A DNA stretch of 64,000 bases from Ochrobactrum chromiisoli (GTDB taxonomy: Bacteria > Pseudomonadota > Alphaproteobacteria > Rhizobiales > Rhizobiaceae): contig NZ_JAPHAV010000003.1 in assembly GCF_026241335.1 (NCBI RefSeq), positions 62,001 through 126,000 of the forward strand, in the 5' to 3' direction. Each line of letters opens with the position of its first letter. Position 1 is the stretch's first letter. Shown piece by piece: positions 1 to 9,296 of the stretch. The translations under genes and the position numbers were made by a program. A model generated the notes under the pieces. The model was given only the letters and a program-made list of their open reading frames with translations, did no database searches and was not told the DNA's origin.

Positions 1-1
1 G

Positions 2-613
2 CTTGTGCCTCTGGAAGATCGCTTTGCCAAAATAACTGAACTTCCGCAGCATGTGGACGGAATTGTGGTTTTGGGCGGTTATATGAATGGCGACATCAAT
101 GCGGGGCGTCCCGGATTCGAATTGAACAGCGCGGCTGACCGGATATTTGAGACGATGCGGCTTGCGCGGCTTTATCCGGATGCAAAGGTGATTGTGTCGG
201 GCGGTGACGGAGCGTTTTTTGAGGAAGCAAAGCCGGAGGCCGACAGCACGCGCACCATGCTGGCCGATCTTGGCTTTTCCGGCGATCGTTTCATTTTTGA
301 GAATAAGTCACGCAATACAGTTGAAAATGCCGTGTTTTCCAAGGCTCTGGCAGAGCCGAAGGCTGGAGAGACGTGGCTTTTGGTAACTTCGGCTTATCAT
401 ATGCCACGTTCCATCGGGTGTTTTCGTAAGGCAGGTTTTGATGTCGTTGCATGGCCTGTTGATTATAAGACACCCGCAAAACAGCGCTTTTCGCTTTATT
501 TTGAATCACCCAATGAGGCGTTGTCGCGCTTTAGCGTTGCGGTGCGGGAATGGGTGGGTTTGACAGCCTATTGGCTGACCGGAAAGACAGATATGCTGCT
601 TCCACAACCCTGA
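2..613 (+). CDS. YdcF family (DUF218) protein, 5' end cut by window
   Basis: The reading frame is open from base 2, so the true start lies outside the window. The visible part opens with a VPLEDRF-like stretch that in this family follows the N-terminal membrane segments, so about 50-60 residues are probably missing. The core DUF218 signature is present: GIVVLGG near residue 20, an ADRI segment, VIVSGGDG, the E-S/T-R-N-T segment (ENKSRNTVENA) and VTSAYHMPRS. YdcF-like proteins are membrane-anchored and bind adenosyl compounds; some act in vancomycin resistance or in exopolysaccharide and cell-wall processes, but the substrate here cannot be told. The family call is firm, the function unknown. 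Confidence 0.85.
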   Translation, partial: LVPLEDRFAKITELPQHVDGIVVLGGYMNGDINAGRPGFELNSAADRIFETMRLARLYPDAKVIVSGGDGAFFEEAKPEADSTRTMLADLGFSGDRFIFENKSRNTVENAVFSKALAEPKAGETWLLVTSAYHMPRSIGCFRKAGFDVVAWPVDYKTPAKQRFSLYFESPNEALSRFSVAVREWVGLTAYWLTGKTDMLLPQP

Positions 614-839
614 TGCCGCAATTTCGCCGTGACTTTTAAGCTTTTGTTAAGCACCTTTGTTGTTAAGATGCTGAAACAAAGAGGGTTTTTGAAACGTACC
701 TTTGTGAGAATAATAAACGCGCCGCATTTCAGCCACTTTTCAGCGTTGCGTTTCATCTGCGTCAGGGCTATATCTCCGGTAACAGCGTTGTGAAGGACGC
801 TGCTAACAAGAGTTGCACAACAAGGTTTTAAAAATATCC

Positions 840-938
840 ATGGACGAAACCGTTCAAAAATCCTGCTGGGGCGTAACGCTCTGGGCAGTCGTTGGCCTCG
901 CCGCTATCATTCTCATGGCTTATCTTTTCTCGGTGTAA
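840..938 (+). CDS. small single-span membrane protein (32 aa), hypothetical
   Basis: A 32-residue ORF lies in the 495-bp space between the YdcF gene and sdaA. It has a polar head (MDETVQKS) followed by about 22 hydrophobic residues running to the C-terminus (WGVTLWAVVGLAAI...AYLFSV), the shape of a bitopic small membrane protein. A weak AAGG lies about 14 bases upstream of the ATG. A small inverted repeat (970-986, ATGCCG/CGGCAT) follows it but has no T-run. No function can be assigned. The composition fits a real small protein, but an ORF this short could be chance. Confidence 0.45.
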   Translation: MDETVQKSCWGVTLWAVVGLAAIILMAYLFSV

Positions 939-1108
939 TGCCAAACGCGCTGCGGAAAGCGGAAAAATGATGCCGCAATCCGGCATTCTGTTGGCGTTGT
1001 TGCTCTCCTACACTATCTGTTAATGGTGTAATATCATCTTGGTCTGCCGTTTTATGCGGCTTGGCACATGGAATTGCACAGCCTGAATTTGGGCTGGATA
1101 GGTGTAGA

Positions 1109-2512
1109 ATGTTTCTTTCGGTATTTGATCTTTACAAGATTGGCATTGGACCTTCGAGTTCACATACGATGGGCCCGATGACCGCCGCCCATATGTTTCT
1201 CGACGAGCTGATCGCCGGCGAGTGGCCAAAACCAGCCAATGCCAAAGTCTTTCGTCTCAAGGCCGTTCTGCATGGCTCGCTTGCTTATACCGGCGTTGGT
1301 CATGCGACTGATCGCGCTGTGGTCTTGGGGCTTTGCGGCTATACACCTGATAAGATCGATCCTGATATTATGGATAGCGAAGTCGAAAAGGTTTCGCGCG
1401 CGAAAACCGTCCATCCCGCTGGCCATCCTGCCTATCAATTCGATCCAAAAACCGATCTGGTGCTGGATCGCAAAACGCCCTTGCCGGGGCATGCAAACGG
1501 CATGGCTTTTGAAGCTTATGACAAGAGTGATCGGCTTCTGCTTCGCCGCGTATATTTTTCGATTGGCGGTGGCTTTGTCGTCACTGCGGAAGAGTTAAGC
1601 CGCGTGCAGACCAGTGGCGGCAAGCGTGAGGAAAAGGCTGATGTGCCTTATCCGTTCAAAAACGCCGCCGAAATGCTTGAAATGGCCAACACGAGCGGTC
1701 TTTCGATTGCCGATATGAAACGTGCCAATGAAGAATGCCATATGTCTTGCCTTGATCTCGACGAAGGTCTCGATCGAATTTGGGGTGCAATGCGTGGCTG
1801 CATTGAGCGTGGATTAAGTCGCGATGGAATTATGCCGGGTGGATTGAATGTGCGCCGTCGTGCGCGGCAGCTTTTTGAGCGGCTGGAAGAGGATTGGCGC
1901 AATAACAAGCTTAATCCGCTGCTCGCCAATGACTGGTTGTCTGTTTACGCAATGGCGGTCAATGAGGAAAATGCTTCCGGCGGGCGCGTTGTAACGGCTC
2001 CGACCAATGGCGCTGCGGGTGTGGTTCCGGCAGTGTTGCGCTACTATCTGCATTTTCATGATGATGCCGATGCGAAGGGCATTCGTGATTTTCTCCTGAC
2101 ATCGGCCGCCATTGGCGGTGTGATCAAGCATAATGCCTCTATTTCCGGTGCAGAAGTTGGTTGTCAGGGCGAGGTTGGTTCGGCCTCTGCGATGGCTGCC
2201 GCTGGTCTTGCTGCCGTTATGGGCGGAACACCCGAACAGATTGAGAATGCTGCTGAAATCGCGCTTGAGCATCATCTGGGCATGACATGCGACCCAGTCG
2301 CCGGGCTTGTTCAGGTGCCATGTATTGAGCGCAATGCGCTCGGTGCTGTGAAAGCCGTTACGGCTGCATCTCTGGCGGTGAAGGGTGATGGTCAGCATTT
2401 TGTGCCGCTCGATGCCTGTATCGAAACCATGCGTCAGACGGGGCATGATATGAGCGAGCGCTACAAAGAAACCAGTCAGGGTGGACTGGCTGTTAATGTG
2501 GTTGCCTGCTGA
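1109..2512 (+). CDS. sdaA: L-serine dehydratase (L-serine ammonia-lyase), single chain
   Basis: Converts L-serine to pyruvate and ammonia with an oxygen-sensitive 4Fe-4S cluster; cytoplasmic. The 467-residue protein has the usual single-chain order: an N-terminal beta domain beginning [20 protein letters not shown], then the catalytic alpha domain with [20 protein letters not shown], the cluster cysteine segment [17 protein letters not shown], and [14 protein letters not shown] with two further cysteines. The frame is open 48 bases further upstream, but the start at 1109 matches the conserved N-terminus of the family and has GGATAGG a few bases before it. The next gene (DUF1489) starts 51 bases downstream on the same strand. 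Length and motifs are normal. Confidence 0.95.
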   Translation: MFLSVFDLYKIGIGPSSSHTMGPMTAAHMFLDELIAGEWPKPANAKVFRLKAVLHGSLAYTGVGHATDRAVVLGLCGYTPDKIDPDIMDSEVEKVSRAKTVHPAGHPAYQFDPKTDLVLDRKTPLPGHANGMAFEAYDKSDRLLLRRVYFSIGGGFVVTAEELSRVQTSGGKREEKADVPYPFKNAAEMLEMANTSGLSIADMKRANEECHMSCLDLDEGLDRIWGAMRGCIERGLSRDGIMPGGLNVRRRARQLFERLEEDWRNNKLNPLLANDWLSVYAMAVNEENASGGRVVTAPTNGAAGVVPAVLRYYLHFHDDADAKGIRDFLLTSAAIGGVIKHNASISGAEVGCQGEVGSASAMAAAGLAAVMGGTPEQIENAAEIALEHHLGMTCDPVAGLVQVPCIERNALGAVKAVTAASLAVKGDGQHFVPLDACIETMRQTGHDMSERYKETSQGGLAVNVVAC

Positions 2513-2563
2513 GACAGATTCTTATCACTTGAAGACTGCACACGGCTTGGCTAAATCAGGCCC

Positions 2564-3001
2564 ATGGCAATTAATCTCGTCAAACTTTGCGTCGGTTGCG
2601 ACAGTATTGAAGACCTCGCAGCCTGGATTGATTTCAGGCTTGCGGAGCAGCGTGCTGCCGGTGTTGTGCCCGAGCAGTTTCATACAACCCGCATGGTTCC
2701 CAAACGGGTGGATGAATTGCTTGCAGGTGGTTCGCTCTATTGGGTGATCAAGGGCAATGTGCAATGTCGCCAGCGTCTTCTGGACATACGCCCGTTTACG
2801 GATGAGCAGGGAATCAACCGCTGTCATCTGGTGCTCGAACCCAAGATTCATCCGACGGAGTGGCAGCCGCGCCGCGCTTTTCAGGGGTGGCGGTATCTGA
2901 ATGAAAATGAGGTTCCTGCCGATGAAGCAGCGGGGAAATCTGGCAGAGCCGCTCTGCCACCGGAATTGCGACGTGAGCTGGCGGATCTCGGATTGCTTTA
3001 G
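2564..3001 (+). CDS. DUF1489 family protein
   Basis: A 145-residue cytoplasmic protein of a family confined largely to alphaproteobacteria, with no known role. Recognisable features are the N-terminal NLVKLCVGCDSIEDLAAW, the HTTRMVPKR segment, GSLYWVIKG and the RRAFQGWRYL segment near the C-terminus. It follows sdaA by 51 bases and may be co-transcribed with it. A strong terminator sits 65 bases beyond the stop. Confidence 0.88.
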   Translation: MAINLVKLCVGCDSIEDLAAWIDFRLAEQRAAGVVPEQFHTTRMVPKRVDELLAGGSLYWVIKGNVQCRQRLLDIRPFTDEQGINRCHLVLEPKIHPTEWQPRRAFQGWRYLNENEVPADEAAGKSGRAALPPELRRELADLGLL

Positions 3002-3065
3002 ATTCGTTTGCGTTAAAGCGGGATCGCTAAAGGCGTTACGCAGGTCTTGTTGGACGGTTACAAAG

Positions 3066-3098
3066 AAAAAAGCCTGCCGTTTCTGGCAGGCTTTTTTC
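3066..3098. terminator. bidirectional rho-independent terminator
   Basis: A 13-bp inverted repeat (A-run plus GCCTGCC / GGCAGGC plus T-run) with a short loop. Because it is flanked by A's on one side and T's on the other it can end transcription from both the DUF1489 gene (rightward) and the small leftward gene at 3109-3405. Confidence 0.9.
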
Positions 3099-3108
3099 AT
3101 TTCGTATG

Positions 3109-3405
3109 TCAGCTTTCGATGGTGAGGCGTACTGAAACCTTGTCCGATGTGACGGGCAGGGTCATGCGCATCATTGTGCGCGGTTGTACCATTCTGCGAT
3201 TGCGCGCTGCGTGGCTGACCAGCAGGCCGACCAGATCACGTGTATGGAGTCCTTTGCCATGACGGACATCTGCAATGCGAATCGCCGCCTGCTTAAGTGC
3301 CTGCACCGAAAACAGGGACCCGAGGGCTGAAGGCCGTGGCGCTTCTAGAGCCCATAGGCTGGGTGCCAAAGCATGTTGTCCGATCGTTTCATTCATATTC
3401 GACAT
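3109..3405 (-). CDS. conserved-looking hypothetical protein (98 aa)
   Basis: I do not recognise a family. The 98-residue product is slightly basic in its second half, has no clear signal peptide or membrane span, and ends with a beta-rich segment (MRMTLPVTSDKVSVRLTIES). On the coding strand AGAGGG lies about 8 bases before the ATG, a good ribosome binding site. The gene sits between two convincing features: it starts 71 bases downstream of the carboxypeptidase gene (same strand) and runs into the bidirectional terminator at 3066-3098. That context makes it more likely real than a shadow, since the opposite strand has no competing gene. Confidence 0.6.
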   Translation of the reverse strand: MSNMNETIGQHALAPSLWALEAPRPSALGSLFSVQALKQAAIRIADVRHGKGLHTRDLVGLLVSHAARNRRMVQPRTMMRMTLPVTSDKVSVRLTIES

Positions 3406-3476
3406 CTCGAAACCCTCTACGCAATACTATTTTCGGGTCTAAAGCGGTTACGAGAGGGGCTACCCCCTCGCTGGGA

Positions 3477-4886
3477 TTAATTTGCGACTGCGTAGCAGCC
3501 AAAACTCTTCTTTTTCAGCGATGCACATGCATCCCAGGCTGCCTTCTTTGACGAAAATCCGACAAAGCGGGCGCGGTAGAATGTCGAACCGCCTTTTACG
3601 AATGTCTCGGTATGGGGGGAGGCTGACCGAAGTGGTCCGCCAACAGATGAGGACACCTTTGCAAGCATATCGCGTGCCTGACCTTCGCTTGGCAGCGAGC
3701 CAACCTGAATAGCCCATCCGCCTGATGCAGCTGCAGAAGCGGTTGTTACGGGATCAATATCATGCTGAGCAGGAGCCGCAGGGATTGCAGCCTTTGGCAT
3801 TGGACGGACAGCTGCCTGCGCTGCGGCGAGTGCTGCCGGACGCGGCGTTGGTGCAGCAAGAGCCAGAACCTGCGGCTGATCGACGTCGCCTTCACCTGAT
3901 TCATTGTTGATGACGTCTTCAATGCCGGCTTGACGGGCTACAGGGACTGGGGCGTTGCGTGCCTTTGGCAGTTGAGCTGATGCGACAACCTGAGGAACGT
4001 CACCACGCATGGCAATGAGAGGTTCGGAAGCGCGACCACGTGTTGCCATTGGCAGGTATTTTTTGATGAGCTGCGCCATATGGGCATCGCGGCTTGCGCC
4101 GGTGTTGCCACCCATCACGACGGCGACGATGCGGCGTCCATCAAGATTAACCGATGAGGCAAGGTTGTAGCCGGAAGCATTGGTGTAGCCGGTCTTGATG
4201 CCGTCAACACCTTCGATACGGCCAAGCAGACGGTTGTGACCGCGAATGGTTTGACCGCGATATTGGAAACTACTGCGCGAAAAATAAGCAAATTCACGCG
4301 GGAAATGCTGGCGAAGTGCAATGCTGAGGATTGCCATGTCGCGCGCAGTTGTAACCTGCGACATGTTTGGCAGGCCGGAAGCATTGCGGAATGTGGTGTT
4401 GCTCATGCCAAGACGACGCGCTTTTGCCGTCATCATCTGTGCAAATCGCTCTTCCGAACCGCCAAGGAATTCACCGGATGCAGCTGCGACGTCGTTCGCT
4501 GACTTTGTTACCATTGCAAGGATTGCATCCTCGACGCGAATGGACTGGCCTTTTTTGAAGCCGATTTTTGTCGGTGGACGTGCTGCGGCATATGCGGAAA
4601 CCGGAATTCGCGTGTCTTTGTTGATGCGACCTGACTGCATTGCCTCAAGAAGCATATAAATTGTCATCATCTTGGTCAGCGACGCCGGGTAACGTTTCGC
4701 ATCGGCGCTGGATGCAAACAGTGTTTTACCTGTGTTGGCGTCGACCACGATCGCAGCGTACCGATCATTGGCCGCAGCAGGAACCGTGGTTGTGGCCGTA
4801 GAGCAGCCTGTTACAACAGCAAGAAGAAGCGCAGCTTGCGCTGTTCTTTTCATGACATATGCGACTTTACTGAATGCGGTACGCAC
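3477..4886 (-). CDS. D-alanyl-D-alanine carboxypeptidase with SPOR domain, lipoprotein-like signal
   Basis: Trims the terminal D-Ala from peptidoglycan stem peptides in the periplasm. Numbered from the MKRTAQ methionine (4853), the S11 catalytic motifs are SLTK (S58, K61), SAN (118-120) and KTG (220-222). The C-terminus is a SPOR peptidoglycan-binding domain (GGWAIQVGSLPSEGQA onward) after a long Pro/Ala-rich linker, an arrangement common in Rhizobiales. The signal region ends in VVTGC-S, a plausible lipobox. Two starts are possible. The GTG at 4886 has an excellent GGCAGG site 8 bases upstream and is used here; the ATG at 4853 gives a more compact signal peptide but has a weak site. Divergent from clpS. 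Confidence 0.92.
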   Translation of the reverse strand: MRTAFSKVAYVMKRTAQAALLLAVVTGCSTATTTVPAAANDRYAAIVVDANTGKTLFASSADAKRYPASLTKMMTIYMLLEAMQSGRINKDTRIPVSAYAAARPPTKIGFKKGQSIRVEDAILAMVTKSANDVAAASGEFLGGSEERFAQMMTAKARRLGMSNTTFRNASGLPNMSQVTTARDMAILSIALRQHFPREFAYFSRSSFQYRGQTIRGHNRLLGRIEGVDGIKTGYTNASGYNLASSVNLDGRRIVAVVMGGNTGASRDAHMAQLIKKYLPMATRGRASEPLIAMRGDVPQVVASAQLPKARNAPVPVARQAGIEDVINNESGEGDVDQPQVLALAAPTPRPAALAAAQAAVRPMPKAAIPAAPAQHDIDPVTTASAAASGGWAIQVGSLPSEGQARDMLAKVSSSVGGPLRSASPHTETFVKGGSTFYRARFVGFSSKKAAWDACASLKKKSFGCYAVAN

Positions 4887-5263
4887 GATGATGACCTGCC
4901 TGTATTCCGGTTTTTTTGGACTGCGGCACAAAGGGCACACAGCAATCTAATTCAGGAACCTTACTGTCATCAGCGTTACCAATCCGTTTATGGTAACTGG
5001 ATTATTCACACATTTTAAAAAAAAGTTGTGGTGCCGTTTTTGGGGAAGCCCATGGAACTCAGCCCGATCGATGCTGGCGGACGCTCTGCGCGGATGCTTA
5101 AATCATAAGATTTGGCAATATTTTTGGGAGAGACCTGTGCCAATGCGCAGCCTTGTCATAAGTCTCGGTTGCAAGTGTCAGCGAAGGGCTTAAAATCAGC
5201 TTATGACGCCCTACATAAGGAAGGGCAAGCAGGCATAGAGTTGGGCATTGGGTGATAGGTTAC
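4887..5263. promoter_or_regulatory. divergent intergenic region with a GTTACC-N11-GGTAAC inverted repeat
   Basis: About 380 bases separate the leftward carboxypeptidase gene from clpS. It must hold at least two promoters, but I cannot place them with confidence. The one structured element is an inverted repeat with perfect 6-bp arms (4975-4980 and 4992-4997) separated by 11 bases, the size of an operator for a dimeric regulator. An A-run follows at about 5019-5027. No ORF or RNA gene is evident. Confidence 0.35.
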
Positions 5264-5614
5264 ATGCGGTATTTAAATCCAGTCATGCAAAGCAAGGCGA
5301 ACGGCGGGAACGGACCGGATAACGGGACCGTTGTGGTTACGCGTACGCAGCCCAAAACCAAGAAGCCCAGCCTCTATCGCGTTCTGCTTCTCAATGATGA
5401 CTATACTCCTATGGAGTTTGTCATTCATGTCCTGCAACGTTTTTTTCAGAAAGACATGGACGATGCGACGCGTATCATGTTGCATGTTCATAACCACGGT
5501 GTCGGTGAGTGCGGCGTATTCACATACGAAGTTGCTGAAACCAAGGTTAGTCAGGTCATGGATTTTGCCCGCCAAAACCAGCATCCATTACAATGTGTAA
5601 TGGAGAAAAAGTGA
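5264..5614 (+). CDS. clpS: ATP-dependent Clp protease adaptor ClpS
   Basis: Delivers N-degron substrates to ClpA. The adaptor core is intact: [17 protein letters not shown] (the hydrophobic N-degron pocket with the conserved N-D-D-Y-T-P-M-E-F), the A-T-R-I-M-L-H-V-H segment, and the [12 protein letters not shown]-terminal strand. The start at 5264 ([11 protein letters not shown]) has GATAGG upstream; an ATG at 5285 is an alternative that shortens only the unstructured N-terminal extension. clpA begins 6 bases after the stop, so the adaptor and its partner are co-translated from one message. Confidence 0.95.
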   Translation: MRYLNPVMQSKANGGNGPDNGTVVVTRTQPKTKKPSLYRVLLLNDDYTPMEFVIHVLQRFFQKDMDDATRIMLHVHNHGVGECGVFTYEVAETKVSQVMDFARQNQHPLQCVMEKK

Positions 5615-5620
5615 GGTCAT

Positions 5621-8098
5621 ATGCCATCGTTTTCATCTAGCCTTGAAAGGGCGCTGCATCAGGCCCTCACAATCGCAAACGAGCGGCATCACGAGTATGC
5701 AACGCTCGAACATCTTCTGCTTGCTCTGATCGACGATCAGGATGCGGGCGCAGTGATGCGCGCCTGTAACGTCGATCTGGAGCATCTAAAAAGAATCGTG
5801 ACCGATTACATCGATCGTGAGCTGGATAATCTCGTCACGGGCTATGATGAAGATTCCAAGCCAACTGCCGCTTTTCAACGTGTTATTCAGCGCGCGGTTA
5901 TTCACGTCCAGTCCTCCAATCGCGAAGAAGTGACCGGCGCTAACGTGCTTGTTGCCATTTTTGCCGAGCGGGAAAGCCATGCTGCCTATTTCCTTCAGGA
6001 GCAGCAGATGACGCGCTACGATGCCGTCAATTATATCTCGCATGGCATTTCCAAACGCACGCAGAGCAGCGAAACGCGCACGCCGCGTGGCGCGGAAAGT
6101 CCGAGCGAAGAACGCACCAGCGTGGAACCGGAAGAAAGTCCGAAGAAAAAGCAGGATGCTCTTACCGCCTATTGCGTCAATCTGAACGAGAAAGCGAAAT
6201 CCGGTCGCATCGATCCTTTGATCGGTCGTGACAGCGAGATCAGCCGCACCATTCAGGTGCTGTGCCGTCGCTCCAAGAATAACCCGCTTTATGTGGGCGA
6301 TCCGGGTGTCGGCAAGACGGCAATTGCTGAAGGTCTTGCGAAGCGTATCGTTGAAGGTGACGTGCCTGAAGCGCTTGCGAATGCAACAATCTTCTCGCTC
6401 GACATGGGCACGCTGCTTGCCGGTACACGTTATCGCGGTGATTTCGAAGAGCGCTTGAAACAGGTTGTGAAAGAGCTTGAAGATTATCCGGGTGCGGTTC
6501 TCTTTATTGACGAAATTCACACCGTTATCGGTGCGGGTGCCACTTCGGGCGGTGCGATGGATGCATCAAACCTGTTGAAGCCTGCTCTGTCTTCCGGTGC
6601 AATCCGTTGCATCGGATCGACGACCTATAAGGAATATCGTCAGTTCTTTGAAAAAGACCGTGCACTTGTGCGCCGTTTCCAGAAGATCGACGTCAATGAG
6701 CCTTCGATCCCTGATGCCATTGAGATCATGAAGGGTCTGAAGCCGTATTTTGAAGACTTCCATAAGGTTAAATATACGGTTGATGCGATCAAGTCGGCTG
6801 TGGAGCTTTCCGCGCGCTATATCTCGGATCGCAAATTGCCGGATAAAGCCATCGACGTGATCGATGAAACCGGTGCAAGCCAGATGCTTCTGCCGGAAAA
6901 CAAGCGCAAGAAGACCATTGGTGTCAAGGAAATCGAAGCAACCATTGCCACCATGGCGCGGATACCGCCCAAGTCGGTTTCCAAGGATGATGAGGTTGTG
7001 CTCTCGCATCTTGATGCAGAGCTCAAGCGCGTTGTTTATGGTCAGGATCTCGCGATTGAGGCGCTTTCGGCTGCAATCAAGCTTGCCCGTGCAGGCTTGC
7101 GCGAGCCGGATAAGCCCATTGGTTCTTATCTGTTCTCCGGCCCGACAGGTGTTGGTAAGACAGAAGTTGCCAAGCAGCTTGCATCGTCGCTTGGCGTCGA
7201 ACTGCTTCGTTTCGACATGTCGGAATATATGGAGCGTCACACTGTATCGCGTTTGATCGGTGCGCCTCCCGGATATGTCGGCTTCGATCAGGGCGGTCTT
7301 TTGACCGATGGCGTGGATCAGCATCCGCATTGCGTGCTGTTGCTCGATGAAATCGAAAAGGCACATCCGGACCTTTACAACATTCTGTTGCAGGTTATGG
7401 ATCATGGCTCGCTTACCGATCACAACGGCAAGAAGATCGATTTCCGCAATGTTATCCTGATCATGACCACCAATGCCGGTGCCGCCGATATGGCAAAGGC
7501 TGCGATTGGTTTCGGTTCGACGCGGCGTGAAGGTGACGACATGGAAGCGATCAACCGGTTGTTTACGCCGGAATTCCGCAACCGTCTCGACGCAATTGTT
7601 CCGTTTGGTCCGCTGCCGGTTCCCGTCATTCATCAAGTTGTGCAGAAGTTCGTGCTTCAGCTTGAAGCGCAGCTTGCAGAACGTGGTGTGACATTCGAAC
7701 TGACCGAGCCCGCTATCGCATGGCTTGCTGACAAGGGCTACGATGAGCGCATGGGCGCGCGTCCACTGGCGCGCGTTATTCAGGAGCACATCAAGAAACC
7801 ATTGGCCAATGAAGTGCTTTTTGGCAACTTGAAAAATGGCGGTACGGTTCGGGTTGATGTGAAGAAGAAAGAGGATGGTAAAACCGATCTCGTGCTTGAA
7901 ACCCTTTCTTCGGACAAGCCAGTGAAGCCTAAAAAGGATATTCCGGCGGAAAAGAAGCAGCCCGTTCGCAAGAAGGCTGCGGCAAAGAAGCCTGAGAAGG
8001 AAAAGGTACTCGCTGGCAAGGATGATGCCGAGTCAAAACCTTCTGCCAAGGCATCAACGGCAAAATCATCGGTCCCTAAAGTGCCGCGTAAGAAATAA
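5621..8098 (+). CDS. clpA: ATP-dependent Clp protease ATP-binding subunit ClpA
   Basis: AAA+ unfoldase that feeds ClpP. Domain order is the N-terminal Clp N domain (residues 1 to about 145), AAA1 with Walker A GDPGVGKT near residue 227 and Walker B VLFIDEIH, AAA2 with Walker A GPTGVGKT near residue 506 and Walker B VLLLDEIEKAH, and the ClpB-D2-small C-terminal domain ending around residue 755. At 825 residues it is about 65 longer than E. coli ClpA. The extra length is a Lys/Ala/Pro-rich low-complexity tail (from about residue 760). Ribosome binding site GTGAGG precedes the ATG. A near-perfect terminator lies just after the stop. Confidence 0.97.
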   Translation: MPSFSSSLERALHQALTIANERHHEYATLEHLLLALIDDQDAGAVMRACNVDLEHLKRIVTDYIDRELDNLVTGYDEDSKPTAAFQRVIQRAVIHVQSSNREEVTGANVLVAIFAERESHAAYFLQEQQMTRYDAVNYISHGISKRTQSSETRTPRGAESPSEERTSVEPEESPKKKQDALTAYCVNLNEKAKSGRIDPLIGRDSEISRTIQVLCRRSKNNPLYVGDPGVGKTAIAEGLAKRIVEGDVPEALANATIFSLDMGTLLAGTRYRGDFEERLKQVVKELEDYPGAVLFIDEIHTVIGAGATSGGAMDASNLLKPALSSGAIRCIGSTTYKEYRQFFEKDRALVRRFQKIDVNEPSIPDAIEIMKGLKPYFEDFHKVKYTVDAIKSAVELSARYISDRKLPDKAIDVIDETGASQMLLPENKRKKTIGVKEIEATIATMARIPPKSVSKDDEVVLSHLDAELKRVVYGQDLAIEALSAAIKLARAGLREPDKPIGSYLFSGPTGVGKTEVAKQLASSLGVELLRFDMSEYMERHTVSRLIGAPPGYVGFDQGGLLTDGVDQHPHCVLLLDEIEKAHPDLYNILLQVMDHGSLTDHNGKKIDFRNVILIMTTNAGAADMAKAAIGFGSTRREGDDMEAINRLFTPEFRNRLDAIVPFGPLPVPVIHQVVQKFVLQLEAQLAERGVTFELTEPAIAWLADKGYDERMGARPLARVIQEHIKKPLANEVLFGNLKNGGTVRVDVKKKEDGKTDLVLETLSSDKPVKPKKDIPAEKKQPVRKKAAAKKPEKEKVLAGKDDAESKPSAKASTAKSSVPKVPRKK

Positions 8099-8104
8099 AA
8101 ACGT

Positions 8105-8134
8105 AAAAAGGCCCTTCACGTGAAGGGCCTTTTT
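8105..8134. terminator. perfect palindromic terminator after clpA
   Basis: A 30-base perfect palindrome (AAAAAGGCCCTTCAC then its exact complement) that ends in five T's and starts with five A's. It ends clpS-clpA transcription and could act in both directions. Confidence 0.9.
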
Positions 8135-8175
8135 ATATCGGGTGCATTTTCTCTCTCTCATGATCTAATTACCGT

Positions 8176-8940
8176 ATGTCTTCGAGTCCATTCCCTAGTT
8201 CCGACCATCACTCAGCAGAGCAATCTGGCCATCTTGGCTGGTTTTTTCGTGGCACACGACGCATTGTGAGTGTGCCTGCTATCTTGCTGATGAGTTCGTT
8301 TATTGGCTTTTCAGGACTGGCGATTGAAAGCGGCATAACTGTCGGGCAGGCGGTGTTTATGACACTCACCATCTGGGCACTGCCTGCTAAGGTGGTGCTC
8401 ATTGGTGCGATCAGCGCCGGAGCTTCAATCCCTGCCGCAGCTTTGGCGGTCGGATTGTCGTCGGTTCGGCTTATGCCGATGGTGGTGGCACTTTTACCGG
8501 AGCTGAAAGGCCCAAAGACGCGCAAGCTGACGCTGGCAGCGCTTTGTCATTTTGTGGCAGTGACCGCCTGGGTCATGGCGATGGAAGAGCTGCGCAATGT
8601 GCCGCGCGATATGCGCACAAGCTATTTTGCAGGCATTGGAAGCGTTCTGGTCGGAACGAATGCGCTTGTGGTGGCCTTGGTTTATACATTATCGGCGTCG
8701 TTTCCGCCGGTGGTGTTTGCAGCGCTTTTCATGCTTACGCCAATGTATTTTCTGACGTCGCTCTGGCGATCAGCGCGGGAACGGGCAGGGCAGATTGCCA
8801 TGGTTTCCGGCATCGTGCTGTTTCCGATCTTTCATCAATTCGCACCGGGCTATGATCTGTTGGTGACGGGAGTCGTTGGCGGATTGATTGCATTTGTCTT
8901 TCATCGTTTGCGCAAGGCAAAGAAGGAGGCTGTGCAATGA
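8176..8940 (+). CDS. AzlC family branched-chain amino acid exporter, large subunit
   Basis: A 254-residue integral membrane protein with the AzlC/YgaZ pattern: the first helix contains GFSGLAIESGITVGQAV, followed by WALPAKVVLIGAISAG and a LSSVRLMPM motif typical of the family. AzlC pairs with a small AzlD subunit to export branched-chain or other hydrophobic amino acids. Here the azlD-type gene overlaps the stop by 4 bases (ATGA), which ties the two together. The substrate cannot be read from sequence. It starts 42 bases after the clpA terminator, so it should have its own promoter. Confidence 0.88.
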   Translation: MSSSPFPSSDHHSAEQSGHLGWFFRGTRRIVSVPAILLMSSFIGFSGLAIESGITVGQAVFMTLTIWALPAKVVLIGAISAGASIPAAALAVGLSSVRLMPMVVALLPELKGPKTRKLTLAALCHFVAVTAWVMAMEELRNVPRDMRTSYFAGIGSVLVGTNALVVALVYTLSASFPPVVFAALFMLTPMYFLTSLWRSARERAGQIAMVSGIVLFPIFHQFAPGYDLLVTGVVGGLIAFVFHRLRKAKKEAVQ

Positions 8941-9284
8941 ACTGGGACAGTTATTCCGACTGGTGGTGGCCGCTTATGTTCATCCTGCTTGCAGGCGCAC
9001 TTCCGACCTATCTTTTCCGTGTTATGGGCGTCATTGTTGGCGGTCGGATACGCGAAGATTCCGAGGTTCTGGTGTTCGTGCGCTGTGTCGCGACGGCACT
9101 TGTCGCGGGTGTGATCGCCCAGCTTATTCTTTATCCGAACGGGGAGCTTGCGAACTCCCCGATGTGGTTGCGCGTTGGATCAGCCGCTGCCGGTTTTGTT
9201 GCTTATCTCATTGCCGGAAAGCGGTTGCTTGTCGGAATATTGGTGACAGAGGCGTTTCTGATAACGGGTTTGTTAAGCTTATAA
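8937..9284 (+). CDS. AzlD family transporter small subunit
   Basis: A 115-residue protein with three to four predicted membrane spans, starting in the ATGA overlap with the AzlC gene. The segment LAGALPTYLFRVMGV is the AzlD signature (normally T-Y-L-x-R). It completes the two-component amino acid exporter. It converges with the leftward HIT gene, whose stop is only 13 bases beyond. Confidence 0.87.
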   Translation: MNWDSYSDWWWPLMFILLAGALPTYLFRVMGVIVGGRIREDSEVLVFVRCVATALVAGVIAQLILYPNGELANSPMWLRVGSAAAGFVAYLIAGKRLLVGILVTEAFLITGLLSL

Positions 9285-9296
9285 AGATGATTCTTA

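Noticed and set aside
6566..7789. Leftward frame of 407 codons across clpA
   Set aside because: Antisense shadow of a strongly conserved gene.
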